Source of the DNA: Roseomonas aerilata DSM 19363
GTDB taxonomy: Bacteria; Pseudomonadota; Alphaproteobacteria; Acetobacterales; Acetobacteraceae
Direction: 5' to 3'
Assembly: GCF_000711725.1 (NCBI RefSeq)
Contig: NZ_JONP01000001.1
Coordinates: 372,001-436,000 of the forward strand
Length of the DNA: 64,000 nt
Shown here: positions 53,144 to 61,613 of the stretch, piece by piece
How the letters are laid out: each line of letters begins with the position of its first letter
How positions within the stretch are numbered: position 1 is the first letter of the stretch
The notes under the pieces: model-generated
Told to the model about the DNA's origin: nothing
The model's database searches: none
What the model saw: the letters and a program-made list of their open reading frames with translations, nothing else
Position numbers and translations under genes: made by a program

Positions 53144-53217
53144 CACACGGTTCCCATTGCGTTGGTTGCCCGACCGGCAGGCTGGACTCAGGCGGTCACC
53201 TCAGGAGAAGCAGGATG

Positions 53218-53235
53218 ATTGCCACGCGTGGCAAT
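53218..53235. promoter_or_regulatory. 18-bp perfect palindrome before the amino-acid ABC genes
   Basis: ATTGCCACGCGTGGCAAT reads the same on both strands. It lies between the MaoC stop (53244) and the substrate-binding gene (start 53143). The size and symmetry fit a dimeric repressor site of the GntR, TetR or LacI kind. No matching regulator sits beside it. Confidence 0.6.
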
Positions 53236-53243
53236 AACTGTGC

Positions 53244-53717
53244 CTACGTATCCTCGCCCCGGCGGGCCAGGATAAGCGAGGCGTGCTCCGCCTCGATCAC
53301 AACCTCGCCGCGCGCGTTCAACAGCTCGAGGAATTCCGTGACCACGCCGCGGCCGGGATTACGGCTGGGCCGCTTCGCCGTGAAGCGCATGCGCAGGTGC
53401 AACTCGTCCCCCGCGAAGACGGGCGCACGGAAGCGCACCTTGTCCCAGCCGAGAGAAGCAATGGATGTGCTCTCGTAGAGCCGCAGCTCGGTCTTGAGGC
53501 CCTCCATTAGCGAAAGGCCAAAGAGGCCATGCGCGATGACGGCCGGGAAGCCACGGCTGCGGCAATAGGCCTCGTCCGTGTGCAATGGGTGATGGTCCCG
53601 CGTGAGCGCCGCGAAAGCGGCGATTTCTTCGGCGGTTACGATGTGCGTGCCGGTTCGCCAACCCTTGCCGACGGTGATGTCGTCAAGGAATAGGCTGGTG
53701 GCGGCGGGGACGGTCAT
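53244..53717 (-). CDS. MaoC-family (R)-hydratase
   Basis: A 157-residue hot-dog-fold hydratase. The catalytic Asp and His are in ALTRDHHPLHTDEAYC, and the fold signature continues with GFPAVIAHGLFGLSLM. Such enzymes add water to enoyl-CoA or mesaconyl-CoA-like substrates. The ATG overlaps the CoA-transferase stop by 4 nt. It is the last gene of the LacI-led operon and follows an acyl-CoA dehydrogenase, so dehydrogenation then hydration of a CoA thioester is the likely sequence. Confidence 0.9.
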   Translation of the reverse strand: MTVPAATSLFLDDITVGKGWRTGTHIVTAEEIAAFAALTRDHHPLHTDEAYCRSRGFPAVIAHGLFGLSLMEGLKTELRLYESTSIASLGWDKVRFRAPVFAGDELHLRMRFTAKRPSRNPGRGVVTEFLELLNARGEVVIEAEHASLILARRGEDT

Positions 53718-55321
53718 CGGGCGGGCCTTGGGCGCGCGGCCTGCATCAGGAATTCATCGCGGAGCGCCATGGGGCCGGCACGGAACAGGCGAGCGTCCAT
53801 GGGCTTGAGCGCGGGGCTGACGAGGGGGCGGAAGCCTAGTTGATCGAGCACGTCCTCCTGTAGGCGCACACCAGGGGCCATCTCTGCCAGCACCACGCCC
53901 TCTGCCTCCAACTGGAAAACCGCACGCTCGGTCACGAAGGTGACTTGCTGGCCCTTCTGGCGAGCGAGATGTCCGCTGAAGCTGATCTGCTCGACGGAGG
54001 GGACGAATTTGCGCATCCGCCCCTCGCGCCGGATCTCGATGCCGCCTTCCGCGAGGCCGATATCAAGGCCGCTGCCGGTGAGAGTGCCGCTGAAGACGAG
54101 GCGGTGCGTGTTCTGTGTGATATCGATGAAGCCGCCAGAACCGGCGAAGCGGTTGCCAAACTTCGTTACGTTGACGTTGCCCTCGGCGTCCACCTCCGCG
54201 AAGGAGAGGAAGGCGGCCGAGAGGCCTCCGCCGTCGTAGAAGTCGAACTGGTAGCCCTGATCGATGATGGCGCGCGGGTTGACGGCTGTGCCGAACTCGC
54301 GGGCATGGCCAGGCACGCCGCCGATCACCCCGGCCTCGACGGTGAGAGTGATAAGGTCCTCGATCCCCTCCTCCGCCGCCACGTTCGGGATCATGGCGGA
54401 GACGCCGACGCCGAGATTGACCACGTCGCCGGGCCGCAGCTCCAGCGCGGCGCGGCGAGCCATGACGCGCCGCTCGCTCATCGGGTCGGGCATGATGGAG
54501 GAGGTTGGAACACGAGTTTCGCCACTGCGGCTCGGGTCGTAGGCCGTGCCGAAGGTCTGCATCTGCTCTGGTTCGACCACGAGATGGTCGATGAGGAAAC
54601 CGGGGATCTTGACCAGGTGCGGGTTGAGGCTGCCGCGCCGCGCCAGGCGCTTGACCTGGCAGATGACGATCCCGCCCGCATTGTGCACGGCCTGGGCGAT
54701 CGACAAGTCCTCCCGCGTCGTCGCCTCGTGCTCCATCGTGACGTAGCCGTCCTCGTCGGCCGTCGTGCCGCGGATGAGGGCGACGCGCGGCGTGCCGGGG
54801 ACGCGGTAGAAGAGCCAGTCGCGGTCCATCAACCGGACATGATCGACCAGCGGATCGGTGGTACGCGCGTTCATCCGGCCGCCGCTCTCGGCGGTGCCCT
54901 GACGGGGGTCCATGTAGGTCCCGAGGCCGACATGGGTGAGGATACCCGGCTGCCCCGAGGCCATGGCGCGGCAAAGGCCGGTCATGACGCCCTGGGGAAA
55001 GTTGTAGGCCTCGATGTGGTTGCCGTCGATCAGCGCCATGAAGGGCACTTGCAACCCGTAGTGGCCACCGATCACGCGGCGCACGAGGCCACGGTGGCCG
55101 AGATGGCACATGCCGTGCTCATGTACCGCGCCGATGCCCGTTACGTGGAACAGGGTCAGGTCATGCGGGCCCTGGCCTGCGAGGAAGCGGCGCTCCACCG
55201 CCTCGATCAGCGCTTCGGGCGTACCGGTGCCGCCATTGCCCCCGACGATGACGAAATCACCGTCACGGACGAGCGCGGCCGCCTCGTCGGCAGTGAGCTG
55301 GCGCGGGCCGGTCGCGCCCAT
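53714..55321 (-). CDS. Acyl-CoA:acetate/3-ketoacid CoA-transferase (fused subunits)
   Basis: A 535-residue enzyme with both CoA-transferase domains in one chain, like E. coli YdiF. The first half has DGDFVIVGGNGGTGTPEALI and IGGHYGLQVPFMALI; the second has VNLGVGVSAMIPNVAAEEG and the catalytic glutamate in LTLTVEAGVIGGVPG. It moves CoA between an acyl-CoA and a free acid, which would activate the operon's substrate. The start may be GTG 55324 or ATG 55321; both overlap the dehydrogenase stop. Confidence 0.92.
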   Translation of the reverse strand: MGATGPRQLTADEAAALVRDGDFVIVGGNGGTGTPEALIEAVERRFLAGQGPHDLTLFHVTGIGAVHEHGMCHLGHRGLVRRVIGGHYGLQVPFMALIDGNHIEAYNFPQGVMTGLCRAMASGQPGILTHVGLGTYMDPRQGTAESGGRMNARTTDPLVDHVRLMDRDWLFYRVPGTPRVALIRGTTADEDGYVTMEHEATTREDLSIAQAVHNAGGIVICQVKRLARRGSLNPHLVKIPGFLIDHLVVEPEQMQTFGTAYDPSRSGETRVPTSSIMPDPMSERRVMARRAALELRPGDVVNLGVGVSAMIPNVAAEEGIEDLITLTVEAGVIGGVPGHAREFGTAVNPRAIIDQGYQFDFYDGGGLSAAFLSFAEVDAEGNVNVTKFGNRFAGSGGFIDITQNTHRLVFSGTLTGSGLDIGLAEGGIEIRREGRMRKFVPSVEQISFSGHLARQKGQQVTFVTERAVFQLEAEGVVLAEMAPGVRLQEDVLDQLGFRPLVSPALKPMDARLFRAGPMALRDEFLMQAARPRPAR

Positions 55322-56463
55322 CACACCATCTCCTTCTCGACCTGGCGCGCGATGATGAGGCGCTGGATCTGATTCGTGCCCTCGTAGATCTGCGCGAGCC
55401 GCACGTCGCGGAAGAGGCGCTCCACGCGGTATTCGCGGGAATAGCCGTTGCCGCCGTGGATCTGCAGGGCGTTGGAAACGTGCTTCATCGCCATGTCGGT
55501 CGTAAAGAGCTTGGCTTGCGCGGCTTCCTTCGCGATGGGCATACCGGCGTCGTAGAGGTGGGCAGCGTGGTCAATGAGGAGGCGCGCCGCCGCGATGTCG
55601 GTGGACATGTCGGCGATCATGAACTGGACGGCCTGATGGTTGATGATGGGACCGCCGAACTGCTTGCGCGTCCTCGCATAGGCCACGGCGTCCTCGAACG
55701 CGGCCTGGGCCATGCCCAGCGCCATGGCGGACATCATGAGGCGGCTGAAGTTGAAGTTGCCCATGGCCAGCTTGAAGGCGCCGTTCTCGGGGCCGACCAC
55801 GGCATCGGGCAGCGCGCGCACGCCGTCGAGCGTAATCATGCAGTCCTCGAGACCGTGCATGCCGAGCAGCTCCTCGGTCTTGCCGCGGACGATGCCAGGT
55901 GCGTGCCCGTCGAGCAGGAAGCAGGAGATGGCCTTGTGACCGCCCTCCGTCCCGCTGCGGGCGAAGACCATCAGCGCGTCCACGATGCCGCCGAAGGTGA
56001 CCCAGGCCTTGGTCCCGTCGAGAACCCAGCCATCGGCATCGCGCCGCGCGGTGGTGCGCAGCCCTGCGACATCGGAGCCGTGGTCCGGCTCCGTCACGGC
56101 GGTGGCCGGAATGATGTCGCCGGCGAGGATCCCAGGGATCAGCGATCGATGGCGCTCGTTGCCATGGTGATCGAGAAAGAGGGCGGCCTCCACCGGAATG
56201 GCGAAGGCATTGCCCACAGCGCCAGAGCAGCGCGCGATCTCCTCCATCACGATGCAGGCGCCGGCGGCTCCCATCCCGGTGCCGCCTGCCTCCTCGCGTA
56301 GCGCGACGCCGAAGAGGCCGAGTTCGGCCATGCTCTTGTAGAGGTCGCGGTCGAAACGATCCTCGCGGTCGATAGCGGCGGCGCGCGGCAGGATCTCGCG
56401 CTCGGCGAAACGGCGCGCCGTCTCGCGGAGGGCGGTCTGGTCCTCGGTCAGGAAGCGGTGCAT
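55321..56463 (-). CDS. Acyl-CoA dehydrogenase
   Basis: A 380-residue FAD enzyme. Seen are PATAVTEPDHGSDVAGLRT for flavin and substrate binding, DGTKAWVTFGGIVDAL, YARTRKQFGGPIINHQAVQF and the catalytic-base region LFRDVRLAQIYEGTNQIQRL, whose Glu is the expected base. The start at 56463 follows GAGGCGCCG. It is preceded by a tautomerase gene 7 bp upstream and overlaps the CoA-transferase gene by one to four bases. Confidence 0.93.
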   Translation of the reverse strand: MHRFLTEDQTALRETARRFAEREILPRAAAIDREDRFDRDLYKSMAELGLFGVALREEAGGTGMGAAGACIVMEEIARCSGAVGNAFAIPVEAALFLDHHGNERHRSLIPGILAGDIIPATAVTEPDHGSDVAGLRTTARRDADGWVLDGTKAWVTFGGIVDALMVFARSGTEGGHKAISCFLLDGHAPGIVRGKTEELLGMHGLEDCMITLDGVRALPDAVVGPENGAFKLAMGNFNFSRLMMSAMALGMAQAAFEDAVAYARTRKQFGGPIINHQAVQFMIADMSTDIAAARLLIDHAAHLYDAGMPIAKEAAQAKLFTTDMAMKHVSNALQIHGGNGYSREYRVERLFRDVRLAQIYEGTNQIQRLIIARQVEKEMV

Positions 56464-56470
56464 CGGCGCC

Positions 56471-56851
56471 TCAGGAGGGTTCGGCGTCTGAGGAGAGAAA
56501 GCCGGCATGGGCTACCTCGTCCTTCGCGCGATCGAAGAAATAGACGGCCAGCGCCTTGGCAGTGGTGCCGTAGAGGGTGGCCAGCGGCGCGGTAAGGGCG
56601 GCGGCCGCTTCGCGCCGCGCCGGTATGCTGCGGCGATAGGCGTGTACCTTGACGAAGATGCGCTGCTCCCCGGTTGCCGGGCCCATCATGCCGGCATGCG
56701 CGTAGGCACTCGGGGCGATGTCAAGGAAGTAGAGCGTCACCGTCTCAGGCCCGACGGAGAAGGAGCGGCAGATGCCGTCGGTGACGGCAGTTGCCACCTG
56801 CTGGCGGCGCTCGACCGGGAGGGGAGGGGCGAGGATTTCGATGTAAGGCAT
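56471..56851 (-). CDS. Tautomerase (4-oxalocrotonate tautomerase-like)
   Basis: A 126-residue tautomerase. It begins MPYIEILAPPLPVERRQQV, so proline 2 becomes the N-terminal catalytic base after Met removal, and it has an early arginine pair and VTLYFLDIAPSAYAHAG. Family members turn 2-hydroxymuconate-type enols into ketones or act as dehalogenases. At 126 residues it is about twice the size of the 62-residue type, so it looks like a fused-repeat form. The ATG shares one base with the LacI stop (TGATG). Confidence 0.85.
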   Translation of the reverse strand: MPYIEILAPPLPVERRQQVATAVTDGICRSFSVGPETVTLYFLDIAPSAYAHAGMMGPATGEQRIFVKVHAYRRSIPARREAAAALTAPLATLYGTTAKALAVYFFDRAKDEVAHAGFLSSDAEPS

Positions 56852-57873
56852 CAGGAAACCACCGGGCGACAGGACTGGCGCCGGATCAGCCGTGCGCCGA
56901 TGCGGTACTCGTGGGCGGTCGCGGCTGGCGGCGCCGCATGGGAACGAAGGCGCAGGAGGAGGCGGTCGGCGGCGAGCTCGGCCATGGCATGGGCGCCGCT
57001 GTCCACCACGCTTAGGGCGGGGCGCTGCCACTCGAAGCCCGGCATGTCCTCGTAGCAAAGGAGCGAAATGTCGTCGGGAACAAGGAGCTCCCGTTCCGCC
57101 AGCCCGCGAAGGACACCGAGCGAGGATTCATGGTTGGCAACGAACAGGGCGGTGGGCCGGTCCTCTCGATCCAGGAGTTGCCGGCAACCGGCGAGGCCCG
57201 TCTCCGGCTCATAGCGGCCGGCATGGACGAGCGTGGGGTTGAAGCGGATGCCCGCTTCCTCCAACGCCCGGCGGTAGCCCGAGAGCCGCTCGCGGCCAGA
57301 GGTGGTCTCCTGCCGGCCGACGATCAGGCCGATGCGCCGGTGGCCGAGTTCCAAGAGGTACCGCGTGCCGGCGAAGGCGCCTTCCGGATCGGCCGCGAGA
57401 ACGGTTTCCATCTCCACCGCCTCGTGGCGCCGGACGACACAGGTGACGGGCGTGCCGCCACGGTCGAGCGCGGCAAGCTGCTCGCCGTTGTGGCCGGTGG
57501 GGCAGATGATGAGGCCGTCCACGCGCTGGTCCGCGAGCGTTGCGATCGTTTCCGCCTCCTGGTCCGGGTTGTCGGCGGTGATGCAGAGGATGACCTGGTA
57601 GCCCTCGGCCCGGAGCCGCTGCTGCACCACCTCCGCCAGCACGCGGAAGGAGGCGTTGGCGAGGTTGTGGACCACCAGCCCGACGAGGCGCGTAGATCGC
57701 GTCTTAAGCCCGCGGGCGAGCGTATTCGGACGGTAGCCGAGCTCCGCGGCAATCCGCTGAAGGCGTGTTTCGGTGCTCTTGCTGGTCAGCCCGCCCGCCA
57801 GGGCGCGCGACGCCGTGCTGACCGAAACCTTGCCGGCCCGCGCGACGTCACGAAGCGTCACTGAATTCTGCAT
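56851..57873 (-). CDS. LacI-family transcriptional regulator
   Basis: A 340-residue LacI repressor. The helix-turn-helix is at residues 6-28 (TLRDVARAGKVSVSTASRAL) with the hinge at GYRPNTLARGLKTRST, and the periplasmic-binding-protein-like domain follows from VGLVVHNLANASF to SVVDSGAHAMAELAADRLL. Two GCAAACGTTTGC sites lie upstream, the nearer one 19 bp from the start, so it represses itself and the operon behind it (tautomerase, acyl-CoA dehydrogenase, CoA-transferase, MaoC), as well as the divergent DapA genes. Confidence 0.94.
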   Translation of the reverse strand: MQNSVTLRDVARAGKVSVSTASRALAGGLTSKSTETRLQRIAAELGYRPNTLARGLKTRSTRLVGLVVHNLANASFRVLAEVVQQRLRAEGYQVILCITADNPDQEAETIATLADQRVDGLIICPTGHNGEQLAALDRGGTPVTCVVRRHEAVEMETVLAADPEGAFAGTRYLLELGHRRIGLIVGRQETTSGRERLSGYRRALEEAGIRFNPTLVHAGRYEPETGLAGCRQLLDREDRPTALFVANHESSLGVLRGLAERELLVPDDISLLCYEDMPGFEWQRPALSVVDSGAHAMAELAADRLLLRLRSHAAPPAATAHEYRIGARLIRRQSCRPVVS

Positions 57874-57891
57874 CGCCGCGGACTATGCTTC

Positions 57892-57903
57892 GCAAACGTT
57901 TGC
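57892..57903. promoter_or_regulatory. LacI-type operator 1
   Basis: GCAAACGTTTGC is a perfect 12-bp palindrome with the central CG of LacI/GalR operators. It extends to CGCAAACGTTTGCG at 57891-57904. It lies 19 bp upstream of the lacI-type ATG. Confidence 0.8.
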
Positions 57904-57982
57904 GGGCGCAAGCCTCGCTTTTGAGCATAAATGACCCAAGGCCCGGTTTGACTGCGGCTGAATGACGCGATCTAATGCACTG

Positions 57983-57994
57983 GCAAACGTTTGC
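57983..57994. promoter_or_regulatory. LacI-type operator 2
   Basis: A second identical GCAAACGTTTGC, 91 bp from operator 1 centre to centre and 23 bp before the DapA-family start at 58017. Two identical sites allow one repressor to control both divergent operons, perhaps with a loop. Confidence 0.8.
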
Positions 57995-58016
57995 GGCAAT
58001 CCGGAAGGATCTCCCC

Positions 58017-58964
58017 TTGAACCTGACGGGCATCGGCGGCATCTGGCCGGCCTCGCTGACCCCCTTCGACCGCGACGGCACCATCGACGACGCGGCTCTC
58101 CGGGCGCATCTGCGATACCTCGCTGCCACACCGGGCGTGCATGCGTTGGTGGTGAATGGCCATGCCGGCGAGACGGGCTCGTTGAACCGTGCAGAGCGGC
58201 AGAGCGTGATCCGGATCGCGCGGGCAGTGGCTGGCAGCGCGACAGGGGTGGTGGCGGGCATCGTCTCGGAAGATCCACGCGCGGCCTGCGACCTGGCGCG
58301 CGATGCGGCGGATGCCGGGGCTGACGCCCTGCTGCTCTTCCCGCCGCTTCTCTTCTCCGGTGGAGCGGAGGCGCGCCCGGACATGGTGCTGCGGTTCTTC
58401 GAGGCCGTGTCCGAGGCGGCGCCGCTGCCGATCGTGCTGTTCCAGCTCTCCCGCCCTGCCGGCCTTGGCTACTCGCCGGAGTTGCTGGCGCGGCTGTTGC
58501 GCGAGGTACCCTCCATCATCGCGGTGAAGGAGGGGAGCGATGTCGTTGCCTCCTATGAGGACAACCTGCAGGTGCTCTCGGCCTGCGGGCGCCGCGTGAG
58601 CATGCTGACGAGCAACAACACCTGGCTGCTGGCCTCCCTAGCCCTCGGCGCGGACGGGATCCTCTCCGGCATCGGCAGTGTGGCGCCGGGCTTGCTGGCG
58701 GAGATGCATGGGGCGATGACGCGAGGGGATCTCGTGGCCGCACGGCGCGCGAACGACCGACTGCGGCCGCTGGTGCGCGTGTTCTACAGGCGCCCCGCGC
58801 TCGACATGCACAACCGGATGAAGACGGCGCTGCACCTAATGGAATTGCTGCCCAACCCGGCGCCACGCGCGCCGCTGCTGCCTATTGAGGCGGGAGAGCG
58901 GGAGGAGATCCGCGGGGCGCTGATCGCCGCCGGCCTTATTCCCACGACGAACATGGCGGCCTGA
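58017..58964 (+). CDS. DapA-family lyase, divergent (lacks Thr and Tyr of the triad)
   Basis: A 315-residue (beta/alpha)8 class I lyase. The Schiff-base lysine is in SIIAVKEGSDVVAS. The usual GSTGE loop reads GHAGE and the usual YNNP or YNVP tyrosine position reads FQLSRPAG, so two catalytic residues of dihydrodipicolinate synthase are replaced. The start is TTG 58017 behind AAGGAT; an ATG at 57975 would put operator 2 inside the coding region and is less likely. It is followed by a second, standard DapA-family gene. Confidence 0.87.
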   Translation: MNLTGIGGIWPASLTPFDRDGTIDDAALRAHLRYLAATPGVHALVVNGHAGETGSLNRAERQSVIRIARAVAGSATGVVAGIVSEDPRAACDLARDAADAGADALLLFPPLLFSGGAEARPDMVLRFFEAVSEAAPLPIVLFQLSRPAGLGYSPELLARLLREVPSIIAVKEGSDVVASYEDNLQVLSACGRRVSMLTSNNTWLLASLALGADGILSGIGSVAPGLLAEMHGAMTRGDLVAARRANDRLRPLVRVFYRRPALDMHNRMKTALHLMELLPNPAPRAPLLPIEAGEREEIRGALIAAGLIPTTNMAA

Positions 58965-58969
58965 GTACG

Positions 58970-59869
58970 ATGACGATGAAGAGCTTCCGCGGCACCTACA
59001 CGGTGATGATCACGCCCTTTACTGAAGACGGCGAACTGGACCTGCCGGGGCTGCGCCGGTTCGTGGACTGGCAGATCGGGCAGGGCATCCACGGGCTGAT
59101 CCCCCTGGGTTCCACCGGTGAGTTCCTCTCGCTTTCGGACGAGGAGCACGTGGCGGTGGCCGAAACGGTGATCCGTCAAGCCGCCGGCCGCGTGCCGGTG
59201 CTGGTGGGCACAGGCGCCGAGGACACGCGGGAAGCCGTGCGCCTCAGCCGCCGCGCGGAGAGCCTCGGGGCGGATGGGGTGATGATCATCCCGCCGTTCT
59301 ATTCGACACCGACCGAGGACGAACTCTACCACCACTACAAGACGATCGGCGACGCGATCGGCGTTCCGATCATGGTCTACAACAACCCGGCGACTGCGAA
59401 TGTGGACCTGACGCCGCCGGTCGTCGCGCGGCTCTCCACCATCGGGAACTGCCGCTACATCAAGGAGTCGACGCTCGAAGTGACGCGGGTGCGCGATATC
59501 ATTCGCCTCTGCGGCGAGCGGATGACGGTGTTTGGCGGAATCCTCGGCTTCGAGTCCTTTGTCGAGGGCGCGCAGGGTTGGGTGGCGGTGGCCTCGAACC
59601 TTGCGCCGGGACCGCTGTCGAGGCTTTTCGAGCTGGTGGCCGACGAGCAAAGGATCAGCGAGGCGCGCAAGCTCTACCTGGAATACCTGCCGCTGATCGA
59701 GTTCGTTGGCGGGCAGTATTACGTGGCGGGTACGAAGGCGCTCCTGCGGCACATGGGCCTCCCGGTCGGTGCGCCACGCCCGCCACGCCTGCCGCTTCCT
59801 GCCCAGCGCGATGCCGTGGCGCGGGATATCGTGCAGGCGCTTGGCTTGACCCTTCGGCCAGGGGCCTGA
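58970..59869 (+). CDS. DapA-family lyase (dihydrodipicolinate synthase-like)
   Basis: A 299-residue class I lyase with the full catalytic set: GSTGEFLSL holding the threonine, VYNNPATANVD holding the tyrosine and RYIKESTLEV holding the Schiff-base lysine. The family makes or breaks pyruvate-derived keto acids (DapA, N-acetylneuraminate, 2-keto-3-deoxy sugar acid lyases). It is 5 bp after the first DapA-like gene and under the same LacI operator, so a catabolic role is more likely than lysine synthesis. A second ATG lies two codons in. Confidence 0.9.
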   Translation: MTMKSFRGTYTVMITPFTEDGELDLPGLRRFVDWQIGQGIHGLIPLGSTGEFLSLSDEEHVAVAETVIRQAAGRVPVLVGTGAEDTREAVRLSRRAESLGADGVMIIPPFYSTPTEDELYHHYKTIGDAIGVPIMVYNNPATANVDLTPPVVARLSTIGNCRYIKESTLEVTRVRDIIRLCGERMTVFGGILGFESFVEGAQGWVAVASNLAPGPLSRLFELVADEQRISEARKLYLEYLPLIEFVGGQYYVAGTKALLRHMGLPVGAPRPPRLPLPAQRDAVARDIVQALGLTLRPGA

Positions 59870-59909
59870 CGGGCCGGCATGGATTTAGAACTTTTACTGT
59901 GAGGGCGGT

Positions 59910-60686
59910 TCAGCCCGCTTGCTCGTTCAGGCGGGTGACGAGGGCGACGGCGCCATCGACCAGGAGGTTGATGTCGTTGGTCGCGACGACAAGGCTCGCG
60001 CCAAGGTCGAACCCGAGCACGCCGAGTAGCGGCTCGGGCACGCCGATCACCGCGAAGCGAAGGCCGTTCGCTCGCGCCGCCGCGGCGATGCGGGCGAAGG
60101 CCTCCAGGACCACGGGGTGTTCAAGCTGGCCCGGCAGGCCGAGGTCGGCGGCAAGATCGTTCGTGCCGATCATCAGCGCATCAAGGCCCGGGGTTGCGGC
60201 GATGGCCTCCACTGCTTCCAAGCCTGCCCGGCTTTCGATCATCGGGATGACCACGGTCACGGCCTCGCTTTCCGCCATGAACTGCGGCGCGGGCGGCATG
60301 CGGTAGCCGAACTGCGGCAGCGGCGCGGGCAGGGAGCGGCTTCCCAACGGCCCGAATCGGAGAAGGCGGACGACGCGGGCCGCTTCCTCCGGCGTGTCCA
60401 CATGAGGGACGACCACCCCCACCGCCCCGACATCCAGCGCACGGGCGAGATCGGGATGATGGGGGCCGCCGACGCGGATGAGGGCCGGAAAGCCGGCGGT
60501 CCGGGCGGCGACGGCGAGGTTTCCGGCCTCGCCAAGGGTGGTGGGCGTGTGCTCGAGGTCGATCAGCAGCCAGTCGAAGCCGGCACTGCGCGCGACCAGC
60601 ACGATCTCGGGCGTGCGGATGACGCAGGCGGCGAGGCCCAGAAGGGTCTCTCCGCCCGCCAGGCGCTGACGGAAAGATTCGTTCAC
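59910..60686 (-). CDS. HpcH/HpaI-family aldolase
   Basis: A 258-residue class II aldolase. Seen are LGLAACVIRTPEIVLVA, WLLIDLEHTPTTLGEAG with the metal-site glutamate, GVVVPHVDTPEEAARVV, VIPMIESRAGLEAVEAIA and IGTNDLAADLGLPG. It should release pyruvate from a 4-hydroxy-2-oxo acid. The start is GTG 60686 behind GGGAGAAACGCG. It is the last gene of the operon that begins with an aminotransferase, and it converges with the DapA genes, 40 bp away. Confidence 0.91.
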   Translation of the reverse strand: MNESFRQRLAGGETLLGLAACVIRTPEIVLVARSAGFDWLLIDLEHTPTTLGEAGNLAVAARTAGFPALIRVGGPHHPDLARALDVGAVGVVVPHVDTPEEAARVVRLLRFGPLGSRSLPAPLPQFGYRMPPAPQFMAESEAVTVVIPMIESRAGLEAVEAIAATPGLDALMIGTNDLAADLGLPGQLEHPVVLEAFARIAAAARANGLRFAVIGVPEPLLGVLGFDLGASLVVATNDINLLVDGAVALVTRLNEQAG

Positions 60687-60707
60687 CGCGTTTCTCCCGG
60701 CCGCCCG

Positions 60708-61613
60708 CTACTCGAGGAAGGTGAAGTCCATGGTGCGGGCATGGTAGTGAAGCCCCCCATCCTGCACGATAAGGAAGCGCGCCTGCACCGGCCCGGCATT
60801 ATGATGGGAATGCGGGTCGCCCGGCGGCGTGACGAGGGTGGCGCCGGCCTGCCACGGCACCGGCTCGCCCGCAATCATGGAATGGCAGGCTTCGCCTTGC
60901 AGCACGAGGGTGATGGCGGCGGAGTTGTGCCAGTGAGCCCTTTGCTCGCCATGCGGTGGAAGGGTGTTCAGCGACAGTGTGAGCAGGGGGGTGATGTTCC
61001 GCGCCTCCTCCAGCCCCTCCGACGAGAAGATGACGGCCATGCCGGAGGTCGCGTCCTTCCGCGTCGTGGTGCCGAGGATGGCGAGCTGCCGCTCGATCTC
61101 GGTAGCGGGATAATGGACCGGGAGGGGAGTACCCGGGGTGGGCCGGGCGCCTTCGAGTGCCAGAAGGGGCTCGTCCGTCACGACCCAGAGGAGCGTGTCC
61201 TCCAGGGCCTGGAAGCGAACGGGCTGGCCGCCGGGCAGGAGGAAGATGTCGCCGGCGCTCCAGGTGAAATCCGTCGTGTCCCCGCGACCGCGCAGAGCGT
61301 GAACGATGACGCCCGTCGCGGCCAGTTCGACCGTCAGCGCCTCCCCGGCGCGGATGCGGGCGTAGCGGGCCAGCATGAGCGGTGTGGTGGCGGGGAAGGA
61401 GCAGCCGAGCGCGGCAGACTGGTCGCAGGCGTAGAGGCCAGTCGAAGCCTCGGGGGCGCTCGCCGAGGCCAGCACCTCCGGGAAGCCGGAGGGCCGGACG
61501 GGCGGCAGCTTGATGTTGAACGCGTTGCCGGAGTTGAAGAAGCGCGCCCGGGCGGCGGCGGCGCTTCGCGGCGCCTCCGGCAACTGCACGGGAAGGTCGG
61601 CCATGTCGGTCAT
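60708..61613 (-). CDS. Bicupin protein
   Basis: A 301-residue protein with two cupin domains. The first has FTWSAGDIFLLPGGQPVRF; the second has AHWHNSAAITLVLQGEACHS with the HxH metal pair, then VTPPGDPHSHHN with further histidines. It resembles gentisate 1,2-dioxygenase-like and ureidoglycine-type bicupins, but I cannot tell which. The ATG overlaps the M20 amidohydrolase stop (ATGA). In the operon it lies between an amidohydrolase and an aldolase, so it may open or isomerise the intermediate. Confidence 0.83.
   Translation of the reverse strand: MTDMADLPVQLPEAPRSAAAARARFFNSGNAFNIKLPPVRPSGFPEVLASASAPEASTGLYACDQSAALGCSFPATTPLMLARYARIRAGEALTVELAATGVIVHALRGRGDTTDFTWSAGDIFLLPGGQPVRFQALEDTLLWVVTDEPLLALEGARPTPGTPLPVHYPATEIERQLAILGTTTRKDATSGMAVIFSSEGLEEARNITPLLTLSLNTLPPHGEQRAHWHNSAAITLVLQGEACHSMIAGEPVPWQAGATLVTPPGDPHSHHNAGPVQARFLIVQDGGLHYHARTMDFTFLE

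Noticed and set aside
58970-59869. dapA for lysine biosynthesis
   Set aside because: It is paired with a divergent paralogue and controlled by a LacI operator, which points to catabolism.
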